Source: Velocimicrobium porci
Lineage (GTDB): Bacteria > Bacillota > Clostridia > Lachnospirales > Lachnospiraceae
Direction: 5' to 3'
DNA length: 64,000 bases
Assembly (NCBI RefSeq): GCF_009696045.1
Contig: NZ_VUMT01000008.1
Location: 1-64,000, forward strand
In this document: positions 9,235 through 19,272 of the stretch, one piece after another
How positions within the stretch are numbered: position 1 is the stretch's first letter
Layout of the letters: each line of letters opens with the position of its first letter
Notes under the pieces: model-generated
Databases searched by the model: none
The model's input: only the letters and a program-made list of their open reading frames with translations
Told to the model about the DNA's origin: nothing
Made by a program: the position numbers and the translations under genes

Positions 9235-9960
9235 TTATATATTCTCTTTAAACTCCATAAGACCTGTAAAGTTCTGAACTCCAAATTTTTTTATTTCCAT
9301 TTCTTTTATATGCCTTTTTTCCACACACTGTTCAGGTCTTATAAACTCAATAATTCCACCTTTTTTCATTACAGGACGCCAAAAACGAACCGTCATTTTA
9401 TTCTTATCATCTTCTAAAATTGCTTCATCTGCATAAGTAATTCCATGATACATAAAACCATATGCTACCTCGCCCTGCATATCGTCATAATAACTTTCTC
9501 CTTCTCCAAACACACAAGGTTCAACATACCCCTGACATTCCCTTACCCCAAGAAAAACATCTCGCCTCCCTCCTCTTTCTATCATACGCTTTGCTATATT
9601 ATGATGCTTGTGCTCATTACGGTCTGCTTCCAATTCCGGTCGATTTTCATTCCATTCAAAATGTCCACGAACTTGATAACACACATCTTTTAAATATGTA
9701 TAATATGCCAAGTCATTTCCCCCATCATAGTTTAGTGGACGAATTGCTTTCGTTTCTGTTTGGATTGGATTCATAACCCGAATACAATCGATAACCCAAT
9801 AAAACGTTGGTTTCCAATATACACTATTCATAATTCCTTTTATTGCCTCATAAGTTGGGATATGAAAAGTACAACGTTCTCCCCCAACTCTCGTTACTAT
9901 ATCAGAAAATAGAGCATACTCTCCGCTTACTTGAAATTCTACTGTATTTCTATAAATCAT
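9235..9960 (-). CDS. cas5c: Type I-C pre-crRNA endonuclease Cas5c
   Basis: The 241-residue protein is Cas5c (Cas5d), which in type I-C replaces Cas6: it cleaves pre-crRNA at the base of the repeat hairpin and stays bound as a Cascade subunit. The N-terminal VEFQVSGEYALFSD, the GGERCTFHIPTYEAIKGI block and a basic EHKHHNIAKRM segment fit the family; the Lys-His pair there corresponds in position to catalytic residues described for Bacillus Cas5c. The length is typical. The gene lies 44 bases downstream of cas3 and 55 bases upstream of cas8c. It should process the remote array, whose 33-base repeat folds into a suitable hairpin. Confidence 0.94.
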   Translation of the reverse strand: MIYRNTVEFQVSGEYALFSDIVTRVGGERCTFHIPTYEAIKGIMNSVYWKPTFYWVIDCIRVMNPIQTETKAIRPLNYDGGNDLAYYTYLKDVCYQVRGHFEWNENRPELEADRNEHKHHNIAKRMIERGGRRDVFLGVRECQGYVEPCVFGEGESYYDDMQGEVAYGFMYHGITYADEAILEDDKNKMTVRFWRPVMKKGGIIEFIRPEQCVEKRHIKEMEIKKFGVQNFTGLMEFKENI

Positions 9961-10004
9961 CTTTTCTATTCACCTACAATCTGTCATATCATTAACGTAT
10001 CCAT

Positions 10005-12407
10005 TCACACGAGAAATGTTGATACCCCTGTTTTTTTACTATAATAATTCTCACTTAAAACAAAGAATCTATTATCGCAGATTGGAGAAACTGCCTTCCC
10101 AAGCTCTGCAATCATTTGTTTACTAATTCCTACTATATATGGCTGAAGATTTCTTAAATCCTGTTTTTTTTCTGATAATGATCTAGTTTCATCTTGTAAA
10201 TAATCAATTAACTTCTTTGCCGTTTCATCATATTCTACAATTACATTAATTTTTCCTTGATTTTCTATCACTTCAAACTGATCTCCTGCAGTTTTAAAAG
10301 CCTGCTTTAAATGTAAGCGTTGTTCTTTATGAAAAGACTGCCATATAGAACAATTCGAAGATAAAAGCTCAATTAAAGATGTATCTTTTTTTTCTTTAAT
10401 CGAAACTAAATACTGCATCTCATCAAAACGGCGGCTCATAAATAATTTATAATAAAGCTCTAACGCCTGTTTTGATTCAAGGCTATAATTCAAAGTCGCC
10501 GGATTTCTGCGATATTGATACAAAACCTTTCTCATCGTATCCTGTGCAATTTTAATATCTCTTAGCTGTTTTGATATACGCTCTGCCTCTTCAGACATCT
10601 GTACAATATAAACCTGCCCTATATCTATCTCACCATTTCGGTTACATCTTCCCGCCGCCTGTATAATATTATCAAGACCTGCAAGAGAACGCACCACGCA
10701 TGGAAAAGAAATATCTACTCCTGCCTCAATAACCTGAGTACTGATACATAGAATGGGACGGGTATTTTTCTCATTAGTCAGCTGTACTTTTAAAAAGTCT
10801 AATGTTTCCTTTCGATTTTGAGGACACATATTCGTGCTTAAGTGAAATAAATAGCACTTATCTTCTTCATATTTGTTTGAAAATAAATCATACAGATCCT
10901 GAGCTGTTTTTTTCGTATTTACAATTACCAATACTTTTCCTTTTTCCAGCAATAAATCCGTTACAAAATCACCTAATTTTTCAATATCCCATCCCTTCTC
11001 TATATCTTCCTCTGTCTTATCAATGATTACTGTCCTTTTAAAAGCTTCTTTATAATCGTCTATCGTTTCTACCATATTTTTTACAGGCAGTAAACGATTA
11101 GAAGGCAATTGATCAAACAACGGCTGAGTTGCAGAACAAAGTACAATTGTTGTGTTACAAAATGTTGTTAAAAAATTGACAGCTAAATTAAATAACTCTG
11201 TAATTCGAACCGGAAGTGCCTGTATCTCATCAAAAATAATAACACTATTACACAAACGATACATTCTTCTAACACTTTCCGTCTTTGATGAAAATAACGT
11301 ATTTAATAGCTGAACTGCCGTTGTCACTATAATTGGAGAATCCCATCTCTCCGTTAATGTCTGATATTTCTTTTGTTTTTCCGTATCTTCGGAATCAATT
11401 ATAACATTGCTATGATGTTCCAATACGATTTGCTGATTACCAACTGCATCACGAATTGTTTCTGCATTTTGCTCCAAAATAGAATTATAAGGTGCAACAT
11501 AAATAATATGCTCCCGCCCAAATTTCTTTGCATGATATAAAGCAAATCTCAAACTGCTTAATGTTTTTCCCGCACCAGTCGGTACAGTCAATCGGTATAA
11601 AAATTGCGACCTTTCCGCTGTTCTCCTACATTGGTCCGAAATCCGGCTACGACATTGATCTAAAACTTTAGCTCCTTCAAATTTGCTTAATTTACTCTCT
11701 AAATTTAAAATAGATTCTTCCCAAACATCTTCTATCTCTATTCCTGTGCTTTCAAATTGCATTGGTTTGTTTTCAGCAAAAGCATTTGTGTCAAAGCGAT
11801 CACTGTCAATTAAAAGGGATAAAAGTATTCTTTCATATAACCCTAAAAAGAAATGCACATTTCCATAACTGTTTTTTCTTCCTTCAAACTTAATAAAATT
11901 AAGAAGTTCCAATTGAATTTTTTGAAAATCCTGCTCTGCCTGTTCTATATAATTTAATATTTTTTCTTTTTCTATATACTGGTAAAAACGTTCTGATACA
12001 ACTGAAAGCATGGTCATATTGCTTTTTCTTCTTTTAATCAAAGATTCTCCGGAATCTAAACAAAAGCAATCATTTACGCCATGATGAGAATATATACTAT
12101 ATTGTATAAATTCAGAAAGAAACTTGTTTTTTAACAAACCGTCTGCTAACAACCCACCCGCCGTTGAATGTGTTACCTTTCTTCTGACAAACGCTTTTTG
12201 CTCCATCGCTTCATGAATATACTGGTCAAATTCATCATGATATTTCCCACAATCATGAAAAATGCCCGTCAGCCAAGCGATTGAACGCAAGTAATCTAAC
12301 GGGCAATTATTTTCTGCTAAAAATGCAACTCCTCTGTTATGAGAAGAAACAGTTTGTATTCTATCCTTATTCTGCTCATCAAAATGAGCAATATATTTTT
12401 CATTCAT
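10005..12407 (-). CDS. cas3: CRISPR helicase-nuclease Cas3
   Basis: Cas3 nicks and degrades target DNA after Cascade binding. The N-terminal HD nuclease domain shows FHDCGKYHDEF, HSTAGG and SHHG. The SF2 helicase shows Walker A PTGAGKT, Walker B FDEIQ and the motif VI region QAAGRCNRNG. The protein is about 800 residues, as expected, with no truncation. I choose the ATG at 12407 because GGGAG lies 11 bases before it, whereas the ATG at 12425 has no ribosome binding site. First gene of the cas operon, behind a TTGACA/TAAAAT promoter carrying a TTGTACAA palindrome. Confidence 0.95.
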   Translation of the reverse strand: MNEKYIAHFDEQNKDRIQTVSSHNRGVAFLAENNCPLDYLRSIAWLTGIFHDCGKYHDEFDQYIHEAMEQKAFVRRKVTHSTAGGLLADGLLKNKFLSEFIQYSIYSHHGVNDCFCLDSGESLIKRRKSNMTMLSVVSERFYQYIEKEKILNYIEQAEQDFQKIQLELLNFIKFEGRKNSYGNVHFFLGLYERILLSLLIDSDRFDTNAFAENKPMQFESTGIEIEDVWEESILNLESKLSKFEGAKVLDQCRSRISDQCRRTAERSQFLYRLTVPTGAGKTLSSLRFALYHAKKFGREHIIYVAPYNSILEQNAETIRDAVGNQQIVLEHHSNVIIDSEDTEKQKKYQTLTERWDSPIIVTTAVQLLNTLFSSKTESVRRMYRLCNSVIIFDEIQALPVRITELFNLAVNFLTTFCNTTIVLCSATQPLFDQLPSNRLLPVKNMVETIDDYKEAFKRTVIIDKTEEDIEKGWDIEKLGDFVTDLLLEKGKVLVIVNTKKTAQDLYDLFSNKYEEDKCYLFHLSTNMCPQNRKETLDFLKVQLTNEKNTRPILCISTQVIEAGVDISFPCVVRSLAGLDNIIQAAGRCNRNGEIDIGQVYIVQMSEEAERISKQLRDIKIAQDTMRKVLYQYRRNPATLNYSLESKQALELYYKLFMSRRFDEMQYLVSIKEKKDTSLIELLSSNCSIWQSFHKEQRLHLKQAFKTAGDQFEVIENQGKINVIVEYDETAKKLIDYLQDETRSLSEKKQDLRNLQPYIVGISKQMIAELGKAVSPICDNRFFVLSENYYSKKTGVSTFLV

Positions 12408-12461
12408 AAAAAATTTGACTCCCATTTACTATTACTACATTTTTCTCACTTATTCCACTTT

Positions 12462-12512
12462 ATTTTAGCATATTGTACAAATTTGTCAATCTTTTTTTAA
12501 ATTTTTGTACAA
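12462..12512 (-). promoter_or_regulatory. cas operon promoter with paired TTGTACAA palindromes
   Basis: On the minus strand, TTGACA (12489-12484) and TAAAAT (12467-12462) are separated by 16 bases. The self-complementary octamer TTGTACAA lies inside the spacer (12473-12480) and again 32 bases upstream (12505-12512), each followed on the plus strand by ATTT. The 32-base spacing is about three helical turns, suggesting a cooperative dimeric regulator. No regulator is assigned. Confidence 0.6.
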
Positions 12513-12568
12513 ATTTTTCATCTATCGTATATTTTTTGTTATAGTCAGAATTAACACCTCTTCAAAGA

Positions 12569-13039
12569 TTAGAATCCGCCATTCTGGTATGCTCTCGCTA
12601 TTACATACGATGGCTCATAAAAAGCACTGCAATTATAATTATCAATCACCTCGCAAATGTCATTATTATACACTCTGATAATACCATCTACGTAATTCTC
12701 TTTTGATGACATCGTATCTCTTATCAAACGCTGATAGACTGCTCCCATATCAAGCGGAGAAGGAACTATCGCAGCCATTTCTTTATCCACTGCAGTAATG
12801 TCATAGTCACTTGCTTTTAAAGCATAATCTTTAATCCAGTCTTCTTCAACTTTCAATGGGTTTTCACAATGCAATACATTTGCGCAGCTTAATAAATGAT
12901 ATAAGCCATCTTTTCCAATGGTATTTACAACATATTTATTCTTCTGTTTAATATGTCTTGCTACCCTCTCTATCATATAACATACAAAATAAAGATCATT
13001 TATCTCTATATCTTCTTCTGGGAAGTACTTATTCTTCAT
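12569..13039 (-). CDS. Conserved protein partnered with DUF3990 (probable toxin-antitoxin partner)
   Basis: This 156-residue soluble protein has no obvious membrane segment or DNA-binding helix. Its start overlaps the end of the DUF3990 gene by 4 bases (ATGA), so the two are translationally coupled. I do not recognise a named family. An N-terminal helical part (DLYFVCYMIERVARHIKQKNKYVVN) precedes a region with YALKASDYDITAVDKEMA. Partner genes of DUF3990 proteins are commonly small and cotranscribed, so an antitoxin or accessory role is inferred from context only. Confidence 0.6.
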   Translation of the reverse strand: MKNKYFPEEDIEINDLYFVCYMIERVARHIKQKNKYVVNTIGKDGLYHLLSCANVLHCENPLKVEEDWIKDYALKASDYDITAVDKEMAAIVPSPLDMGAVYQRLIRDTMSSKENYVDGIIRVYNNDICEVIDNYNCSAFYEPSYVIARAYQNGGF

Positions 13040-13497
13040 AATGTTTCACTCCCTTCAAAAGTTAATGTTTTCAAAGCTTCTTCCGTACAAAATACAATCT
13101 GATGTGTGGGATAATTAAACCTTACAAGTCCCCAAAAAGCATCTCTTGGGATCCTTCCATCAATAAATCCTTCAACAAAATTCCAAATTTGATCATCAGC
13201 CATAGGTCCTTCAACAATATCATAATCATGCTCAATACCTCTTCGACAATCAACAACGAAATCCAGCCATTCGTTCGTCATTTCATCAAATTTCAGTATT
13301 TTTAAATCAGCATTTGGTGTGTATTCATATCTGCTTACAACAGAGTCACCCTTTCTTGTCATGGCCCATCGCTTTGCCTGTTTCTCGTAACTGGTACAAT
13401 AAAAGCCATAACCAAAATCTTTGTAGAAGCCATTCTGAAGAATACGCGGAACAAACACTTCTACATTACTGCCATGATATACACTATTTTTTTCCAT
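13036..13497 (-). CDS. DUF3990 family protein, ADP-ribosyltransferase-like
   Basis: The 153-residue protein matches DUF3990: VYHGSNVEV at the start, DFGYGFYCTSYEKQAKRWA, then EGPMADDQIWNFV and YPTHQIVFCTEEALKTL. DUF3990 is predicted to have an ADP-ribosyltransferase-like fold; the N-terminal HG and the YGFYC segment occupy positions where such enzymes bind NAD. These proteins occur in two-gene toxin-antitoxin-like units, as here. AGGAGGACGCTT before the ATG supports the start. The pair sits directly upstream of the cas promoter, so the region may be a small defence island. Target and activity are unknown. Confidence 0.75.
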   Translation of the reverse strand: MEKNSVYHGSNVEVFVPRILQNGFYKDFGYGFYCTSYEKQAKRWAMTRKGDSVVSRYEYTPNADLKILKFDEMTNEWLDFVVDCRRGIEHDYDIVEGPMADDQIWNFVEGFIDGRIPRDAFWGLVRFNYPTHQIVFCTEEALKTLTFEGSETL

Positions 13498-13507
13498 AAG
13501 CGTCCTC

Positions 13508-13611
13508 CTCGTCTATTCTTCCATACTATCATCCAATGTTTCCTCATTGGAATCATTATATGATTCTATTGCATCCGTCTCATAGCCAGGAATCTTAATA
13601 TCTCTGACATA
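13508..13611 (-). pseudogene. C-terminal remnant of an unidentified acidic protein
   Basis: An open stretch encodes DIKIPGYETDAIESYNDSNE and ends in an acidic tail before a stop, 11 bases ahead of the DUF3990 gene. A stop codon closes the frame immediately upstream and there is no start codon. It is probably the tail of a lost upstream gene of the same operon. In the rest of 13612-14066 I see nothing beyond AT-rich DNA and the likely promoter of the next gene. Confidence 0.3.
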
Positions 13612-14066
13612 AACCTAATCCGTTCCTACTCTTAGTCCTTTCAATATTATATATGCTCTGTAATACATAATCTTCCGTAAAAAGTATAGACCTATTACAC
13701 ATATAAAAATGCTTGACTACAACAATATACATTCTTTATCAGTAAATTCAACACCTTTCGCTAGCACTATGCCAAACAACATTGTTTCTTAAAAAGACAG
13801 TTGATTCTCATAAAGGTGTCTAACACTATCATCATTATCACAGCTATTATAAAGACCTCATAACTCTGACAAACCTCCTATATACAAAACTTTACCTTCA
13901 TTTATTTATATACAGTATACTATAAAGCTCTATTCCTATGCAACTACTTAATTTGTTCCTCCAGGACAATGAAAATTATATATAAATTTGTAACTATTTT
14001 ATATAGAAACTTTATATAAATTGAGCTATAATTTGTTGAAGCAAGTCGAAAAGGAACGTAGAAAGG

Positions 14067-14732
14067 ATGACTAAAATGCTACAGCATCAAAGACAAATGT
14101 CAGAATCTATGGCATTAGGTATTGTTCTAACTCTTGCCGGAGGTTTTCAGGATGCGTATTCTTATAACTGCAGAGGAGCTGTCTTTGCCAATGCCCAAAC
14201 CGGTAATATTGTTTTATTAGGTCAAAATCTTGCAAATGGAAATTGGCAACGTGCCTTACACTATTTATTTCCTCTGATTGCTTTTATCAGTGGTGTCTAT
14301 ATAACCGAATGGGTTCGTGAATTTTATAAAAATTATAAAAAGGTTCATTGGCGTCAAATCATTCTTATCATTGAAATTGTAATGTTATTTATTGCAGGAC
14401 TTCTTCCCCAAAGCCTTAATACACTCTCCAATGTTTTAATGTCCTTTGCATGTGCAATGCAGGTCAATAGTTTTCGAAAGTTCAAAGGGATTCCGTGTGC
14501 AACAACAATGTGCATTGGAAATATGAGAAGTGCCACCGAAATGTTATGTAAATATCATATTACAAAAAATCCTGAAATGAAGAAAAAAAGTTTACATTAC
14601 TATTTTATTATTTTGATTTTTGGGATTGGTGCAGCACTTGGTTCAATCTTTACAAACCAAATCGGCAATCATGCAATTTGGATTTCAGCCTTCTTAATGT
14701 TTATCGGCTTTATTATGATGTTTGTAAAATAG
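14067..14732 (+). CDS. YoaK/DUF1275-like membrane protein
   Basis: The 221-residue membrane protein has about six hydrophobic segments. The N-terminal part carries the family pattern TLAGGFQDAYSYNCRGAVFANAQTGNIV (AGGFQDA and NAQTGN), typical of YoaK/DUF1275 proteins. Function is unknown; proteins of this family have been annotated as permeases without a demonstrated substrate. Monocistronic, with a hairpin terminator about 45 bases downstream. Confidence 0.85.
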   Translation: MTKMLQHQRQMSESMALGIVLTLAGGFQDAYSYNCRGAVFANAQTGNIVLLGQNLANGNWQRALHYLFPLIAFISGVYITEWVREFYKNYKKVHWRQIILIIEIVMLFIAGLLPQSLNTLSNVLMSFACAMQVNSFRKFKGIPCATTMCIGNMRSATEMLCKYHITKNPEMKKKSLHYYFIILIFGIGAALGSIFTNQIGNHAIWISAFLMFIGFIMMFVK

Positions 14733-14779
14733 CAGGTTTCTTATTTGTCATTTTAACACATCCTCGCGGAGCGTTTTTG

Positions 14780-14816
14780 CTTTATAGGAGACGAAGCTTC
14801 CTATAAAGTAAAAAAA
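14780..14816 (+). terminator. Terminator of the YoaK-like gene
   Basis: CTTTATAGGA pairs with TCCTATAAAG around a short loop. The downstream strand is A-rich on the plus strand rather than T-rich, so it may act from the other side or be bidirectional. Confidence 0.4.
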
Positions 14817-14882
14817 ACCACAAAACAGATATTTACATTACGCAATATTTTTAATTCGTACCGTAAATAACGTTTTGTGGAT
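14817..14882 (-). terminator. Terminator of the chemoreceptor gene
   Basis: CCACAAAAC...ATATTTAC on one side and GTAAATAACGTTTTGTGG on the other form a long stem. On the minus strand the hairpin is followed by TTTTTTTTACTTT. Confidence 0.6.
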
Positions 14883-14937
14883 TTTTTATTAAATTAATGA
14901 TTCATATAACCTTGTAATATCTTTCACATATCTTCTT

Positions 14938-16686
14938 TTATTCTTCTAACCGAAAGTCCTCTAAGACTTTTGCTAATTGTTCTGCATGTTCTGAAAGCTC
15001 TCCACAAGATGCCGCATTTTGTTCTGATAATGCTGCATTTGTCTGTGCAACCTCAGATATCTGCCCTACTGCCTGATCAACCTGCTTTAATGCGTCAGTC
15101 TGCAATTGAGAAGCATCTGATACATCTTTTGCTAATTTTGCTATTTCAATTGTGGACTCTACAATTTCATTTAAAGATTCTGCTGTACGACTTACTAACT
15201 TAGCGCCTTGTTCTACTGCTTCAATACTCTTTGTTATCAGTTCTTCTGTTTCTTTTGTCGCATCTTTCGTTTGAGTCGCAAGTTCACCAATCTCACCTGC
15301 TACAACTGCAAACCCTCTTCCTTCTTCACCTGCTCTTGCTGCCTCAATGGATGCGTTTAATGCAAGAAGGTTCGTCTGTCCCGAAATGCCTTCAATAACG
15401 GTAATAATTTTCGAAATCTGCTCAGAAGCTTCTGTTATCATATTCATTGCCAGTTTCAACTCTTCCATCTGCTGGCTTCCGCTCTCAACCATTTGCTTTG
15501 CATTTTTTGACTGAATGTTTACATGTTCAATATTTTTTGTATTTTTTTCTACCTGTTCTGCCACTGTCTGTACCGTTGCAAGCAATTCTTCAATAGAGCT
15601 TGACTGTTCCGTTGTTCCTTGGGCAAGTGACATAGAAGCCTGTGAAATATTTTCAGAGCCATCCGCAACCCTGTCTGCTGTCAGCTGAATCGAATGAATC
15701 ATTTCCTTAAAAATCTGAATAATAGAAAGCATTGACTTCTTTATATCAGCAAAATCTCCGACGTAATCCGCCTCTACTCCAATCGCAAAGTTCTTTTGTG
15801 ACATCTGGCTTAACACTTCGTCAATATTATATATGTAAGCTTTTAATTTTTCAGCCATATGCCGAATACCCTCTGCAAGTTCACCAATCTCATTGGAAGC
15901 TTCATACTCTAATTCGAAATTCAAATTTCCCTGTTCCATTTGAAATAATGCTTCCTTTACTTCCTCTAATGGAATTGTGATACCATTTGCAATTCTTTTG
16001 CCAAAGCGGTTTGCCAATACAATATTGACAATCGTCATAACAATCAGTAAAGCCACTAATATCCAAACACGCAGGCTGGAAGCCCAGACATAGGAATCCA
16101 TATTTTCAGATACACCGCTTGCAATTATTTCAATCTGCTCTATTATCTTGTCAACAATAGGAAAATATTCTTTTTCAAGATTAGCTTTTGCCTTATCAAC
16201 CTGTCCTTCTTTTGCCAGTGAAATTGATTGCTCAATCGTATCTTTTCCTTGATTTATGCCACTCTGAATATTGGCAACTTCCGGCTGATTGTTTCCCGAT
16301 AAAGTTTCTATCAATACAATTGCTTCATCTAATTTCTGCTGATTGCTTTCTAATTCTTCTTCGTATTCTTTAACCTCACTTAAATCTGTCGCAACGCATA
16401 CCTGATAGATTCCACTCTTAATTTCCGAAAGTGCCTCCTTCGCTTTCCAAGTCGCATCCTCGATCTTACTATACTCCTCATTAAATGTTTTTAACCGATT
16501 TAATCCATCAAACAACGTTATAATAGAAAAGACAGTCATAATTACAATAAATATCGTAATGACACCATACGATTCCCGAAGCCGAACTCCTATTGGTTTC
16601 GACCCAAACTTCTTTTTTACTTCCCTCGATACCTCTTTTCTAATATCCTCTGTTTTCTTTTTCACATCCTGCATATTCTGCTGCAT
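14938..16686 (-). CDS. Methyl-accepting chemotaxis protein
   Basis: Transmembrane chemoreceptor signalling to CheA/CheW. After a basic cytoplasmic N-terminus comes a first membrane helix ([20 protein letters not shown]), a four-helix-bundle-like extracellular sensor of about 150 residues, a second membrane helix ([19 protein letters not shown]), a HAMP domain and a methyl-accepting domain with the conserved hairpin tip [20 protein letters not shown]. The start is placed at 16686 because GGAGGG lies 6 bases before that ATG; the frame is open farther upstream to 16812, but that would overlap the neighbouring gene. The ligand cannot be inferred. Confidence 0.92.
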   Translation of the reverse strand: MQQNMQDVKKKTEDIRKEVSREVKKKFGSKPIGVRLRESYGVITIFIVIMTVFSIITLFDGLNRLKTFNEEYSKIEDATWKAKEALSEIKSGIYQVCVATDLSEVKEYEEELESNQQKLDEAIVLIETLSGNNQPEVANIQSGINQGKDTIEQSISLAKEGQVDKAKANLEKEYFPIVDKIIEQIEIIASGVSENMDSYVWASSLRVWILVALLIVMTIVNIVLANRFGKRIANGITIPLEEVKEALFQMEQGNLNFELEYEASNEIGELAEGIRHMAEKLKAYIYNIDEVLSQMSQKNFAIGVEADYVGDFADIKKSMLSIIQIFKEMIHSIQLTADRVADGSENISQASMSLAQGTTEQSSSIEELLATVQTVAEQVEKNTKNIEHVNIQSKNAKQMVESGSQQMEELKLAMNMITEASEQISKIITVIEGISGQTNLLALNASIEAARAGEEGRGFAVVAGEIGELATQTKDATKETEELITKSIEAVEQGAKLVSRTAESLNEIVESTIEIAKLAKDVSDASQLQTDALKQVDQAVGQISEVAQTNAALSEQNAASCGELSEHAEQLAKVLEDFRLEE

Positions 16687-16798
16687 AATCATCCCTCCAT
16701 CTGCTTTTGTAATATTACGAAAGCACTTCGCTTTATAATAATATACCAAATGCAGCAGGGAATGTCTACAATCGATAGCAATATAAAGTTCTTGCTTA

Positions 16799-17383
16799 TC
16801 ATCCGTTTCCATTTACTAAAATCATCTGCTTATAATCCGTTCGCTTTCTCAGTCCTGCACATATTGTCATTGTTACTGATAAAATATAATTAAAATCGTC
16901 TTGTACAGAAACAGCCCTTTCCAAATATTCCCTATGAATTTTATCTAACCACAAATCTAAACGCTTTAATGGTTTTTCCCGTTCTCTTAAAAACCATGAT
17001 TCTCTATTCTGCATTTTATTTTTAAAATATTGATGTAGGGAAGATTCATATTCTGTATGTTTTTTTGATTTGTAACCAAAACGATCATTGTGAGGTCTTG
17101 TAAAAGAATCCGTCAAATAGTGCATCATTTTTCCAATACTATACCATTCATAAAAAGTATTATTTCGTTTTGCACGAATTGTCTTAAAAAGGAACTTTTT
17201 CCGGTAATGATAGCTATGTCCCTGAAACCATTTTTTCTCAGAAAGAGAAAGGTAAGTTAACGGATTTACGTCGGGAACTAGGTTTCCAAGTAAAAAAGCT
17301 AATTTTTTAATTCCATTTATCTCTATATGATCCACCATATATTTTGCTAAAAAATAATGATCCTTTGTTTCCATAGTATGCAC
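16799..17383 (-). CDS. Zinc-dependent phospholipase C-like protein
   Basis: The 194-residue protein shows the pattern of the zinc-dependent phospholipase C superfamily: an N-terminal [25 protein letters not shown] (Asp ligand), GHSYHYR, and [16 protein letters not shown] with the HxxxD metal-binding motif. Unlike secreted clostridial alpha-toxins it has no signal peptide, so a cytoplasmic role is likely and toxin activity should not be assumed. It lies upstream of the chemoreceptor gene on the same strand. Confidence 0.75.
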   Translation of the reverse strand: MHTMETKDHYFLAKYMVDHIEINGIKKLAFLLGNLVPDVNPLTYLSLSEKKWFQGHSYHYRKKFLFKTIRAKRNNTFYEWYSIGKMMHYLTDSFTRPHNDRFGYKSKKHTEYESSLHQYFKNKMQNRESWFLREREKPLKRLDLWLDKIHREYLERAVSVQDDFNYILSVTMTICAGLRKRTDYKQMILVNGNG

Positions 17384-17483
17384 CTCCTTTCTTTTATTTT
17401 AGCACTTAAACTTAACTCAATGTCAATAGATTATATATGAATTTTTTGTGAAAACTTTTGTCTTAATTATAGAGTATATCCAA

Positions 17484-17523
17484 AAAAATGAGAATATTGT
17501 ATATCACAACATTCCCATTTTTT
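17484..17523 (-). terminator. Terminator of hcp
   Basis: An imperfect hairpin (AAAAATGAGAAT...ATTCCCATTTTT) begins within 10 bases of the hcp stop codon, and the descending strand on the minus strand is T-rich. Confidence 0.55.
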
Positions 17524-17528
17524 CCAAT

Positions 17529-19232
17529 TTAATTTAATTTTTTTAGTAAATCTTCAACATTTTCTACTTCGCTCATTTTTACTTCATCTCCAAAAAATGT
17601 TTCCATGTCTTCCTCTACTGTGCTAATTCCGGCAATACCAAAGTTATCAATTAATACCTTCGCTACATTTGGGGAAAGGAACGCTGGAAGTGTTGGTCCA
17701 AGATGAATTTCTTTTACGCCAAGATATAATAAACTTAATAATACAATAACCGCTTTTTGCTCATACCATGCAATATTATAAATAATTGGAAGTTCATTAA
17801 TATCTGCTAACCCAAATATTTCTTTCAATTTTAAGGCAATTAGCGCTAAAGAGTACGAATCATTACACTGACCTGCGTCTAGTACTCTTGGAATACCGTC
17901 AATATCACCTAAGTTAAGTTTATTGTATTTGTATTTTGCACAACCGGCAGTTAATATAACCGTATCTTTTGGAAGTGCCTTTGCAAAATCTGTATAATAG
18001 TTTCTCTTAGAAGCTCTTCCATCACAGCCTGCCATTACTACAAATTTCTTAATCGCACCAGATTTTACTGCATCAACTACTTTGTCAGCTAATGCAAATA
18101 CCTGCTCATGTGCAAAACCACCGATGATTTCTCCTGATTCAATTTCTGTTGGAGCACTACATTTCTTAGCAAGCTCAATAATTTCAGAAAAATCTTTCTG
18201 GCTTCCTGCTTCTCCTTCAATATGCTTACAGCCTGCATATCCTGCTGCACCCGTTGTAAACATTCTGTCTTTATAAGATGCCTTTGGTGGTACAATACAG
18301 TTTGTTGTCATTAAAATCGGTCCATTAAAGCTTTCAAATTCTTCCTTTTGTTTCCACCATGCATTACCATAATTTCCAACTAAATGTTTGTATTTTTTCA
18401 AATGAGGATAATAGTGTGCCGGAAGCATTTCAGAGTGAGTATAAACGTCAACACCAGTTCCTTCTGTTTGGATTAATAACTGCTCGAGATCGGAAAGGTC
18501 ATGACCGGAAACTAAAATTCCCGGATTCTTTCCTACGCCGATATTTACTTTTGTAATCTCAGGATTCCCATAAGTCTTTGTATTTGCAGTATCTAATAAT
18601 GCCATACCTTCTACTCCAAACTTACCAGTTTCCAGCGTTAATGCAACAAGTTCATCTATTGTTAAAGAGTCATCAAGCAGTTTCATAAGTGCAGACTGCA
18701 TAAAACAGTCAATTTCTTCGTTATCATAACCAAGTACATTTGCATGCTTCGAATATGCAGATAACCCTTTTAATCCATAAGTTATTAATTCTCTTAAAGA
18801 GCGGGTATCTTCATTTTCCGTCGCTAAAACACCAACTTTATCTGATTTTGCTTTTTCTTTTAACAAATTATTTACCAATGGAGCTTCCTCGCCAATCTCC
18901 CATGTTGCAGCTTCCGATAAATTGTTCTTATCTGATAATTGGTTTAGCAATTCCTTTTTCATTGCTAATGTTTCTTTTACTCTTGCATAAAAAATTTCAT
19001 CATCAAAATTTGCATTTGTAATTGTTGTAAACAAATTTAGTGTAATATAATGATTGATTTCTTTTGAAATTTCTTTTCCTTCTGCCCGTAATCTTGTTGT
19101 AACCTCTGATATTCCTTTTGTTACATAGACTAACAAATCCTGCATATTCGCAAGATCCGCACTTTTACCACAAACTCCCGCCTTTGTACATCCTTTATTT
19201 CCTGCTGTTTCCTGACATTGATAGCAAAACAT
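17529..19232 (-). CDS. hcp: Hydroxylamine reductase / hybrid cluster protein
   Basis: Hcp carries a hybrid Fe-S-O cluster and acts as NO reductase or hydroxylamine reductase and in protein S-nitrosylation. The N-terminal MFCYQCQET...[10 protein letters not shown] holds the four cysteines for the proximal cluster. Downstream are C-terminal ligand regions around [16 protein letters not shown] and [10 protein letters not shown]. The 567 residues match the clostridial class, which has the short cysteine spacing typical of anaerobes. It follows a ferredoxin-like gene in the same direction, and a divergent Crp-type regulator lies upstream, so nitrosative-stress control is likely. Confidence 0.96.
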   Translation of the reverse strand: MFCYQCQETAGNKGCTKAGVCGKSADLANMQDLLVYVTKGISEVTTRLRAEGKEISKEINHYITLNLFTTITNANFDDEIFYARVKETLAMKKELLNQLSDKNNLSEAATWEIGEEAPLVNNLLKEKAKSDKVGVLATENEDTRSLRELITYGLKGLSAYSKHANVLGYDNEEIDCFMQSALMKLLDDSLTIDELVALTLETGKFGVEGMALLDTANTKTYGNPEITKVNIGVGKNPGILVSGHDLSDLEQLLIQTEGTGVDVYTHSEMLPAHYYPHLKKYKHLVGNYGNAWWKQKEEFESFNGPILMTTNCIVPPKASYKDRMFTTGAAGYAGCKHIEGEAGSQKDFSEIIELAKKCSAPTEIESGEIIGGFAHEQVFALADKVVDAVKSGAIKKFVVMAGCDGRASKRNYYTDFAKALPKDTVILTAGCAKYKYNKLNLGDIDGIPRVLDAGQCNDSYSLALIALKLKEIFGLADINELPIIYNIAWYEQKAVIVLLSLLYLGVKEIHLGPTLPAFLSPNVAKVLIDNFGIAGISTVEEDMETFFGDEVKMSEVENVEDLLKKLN

Positions 19233-19272
19233 TATCTTATCTTCCTTTCTTACTCTTATACTCTATTTTTTA

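Noticed and set aside
16799-17383. Alpha-toxin-like secreted phospholipase
   Set aside because: There is no signal peptide and no C-terminal lipid-binding domain. Only the metal-site pattern is shared.
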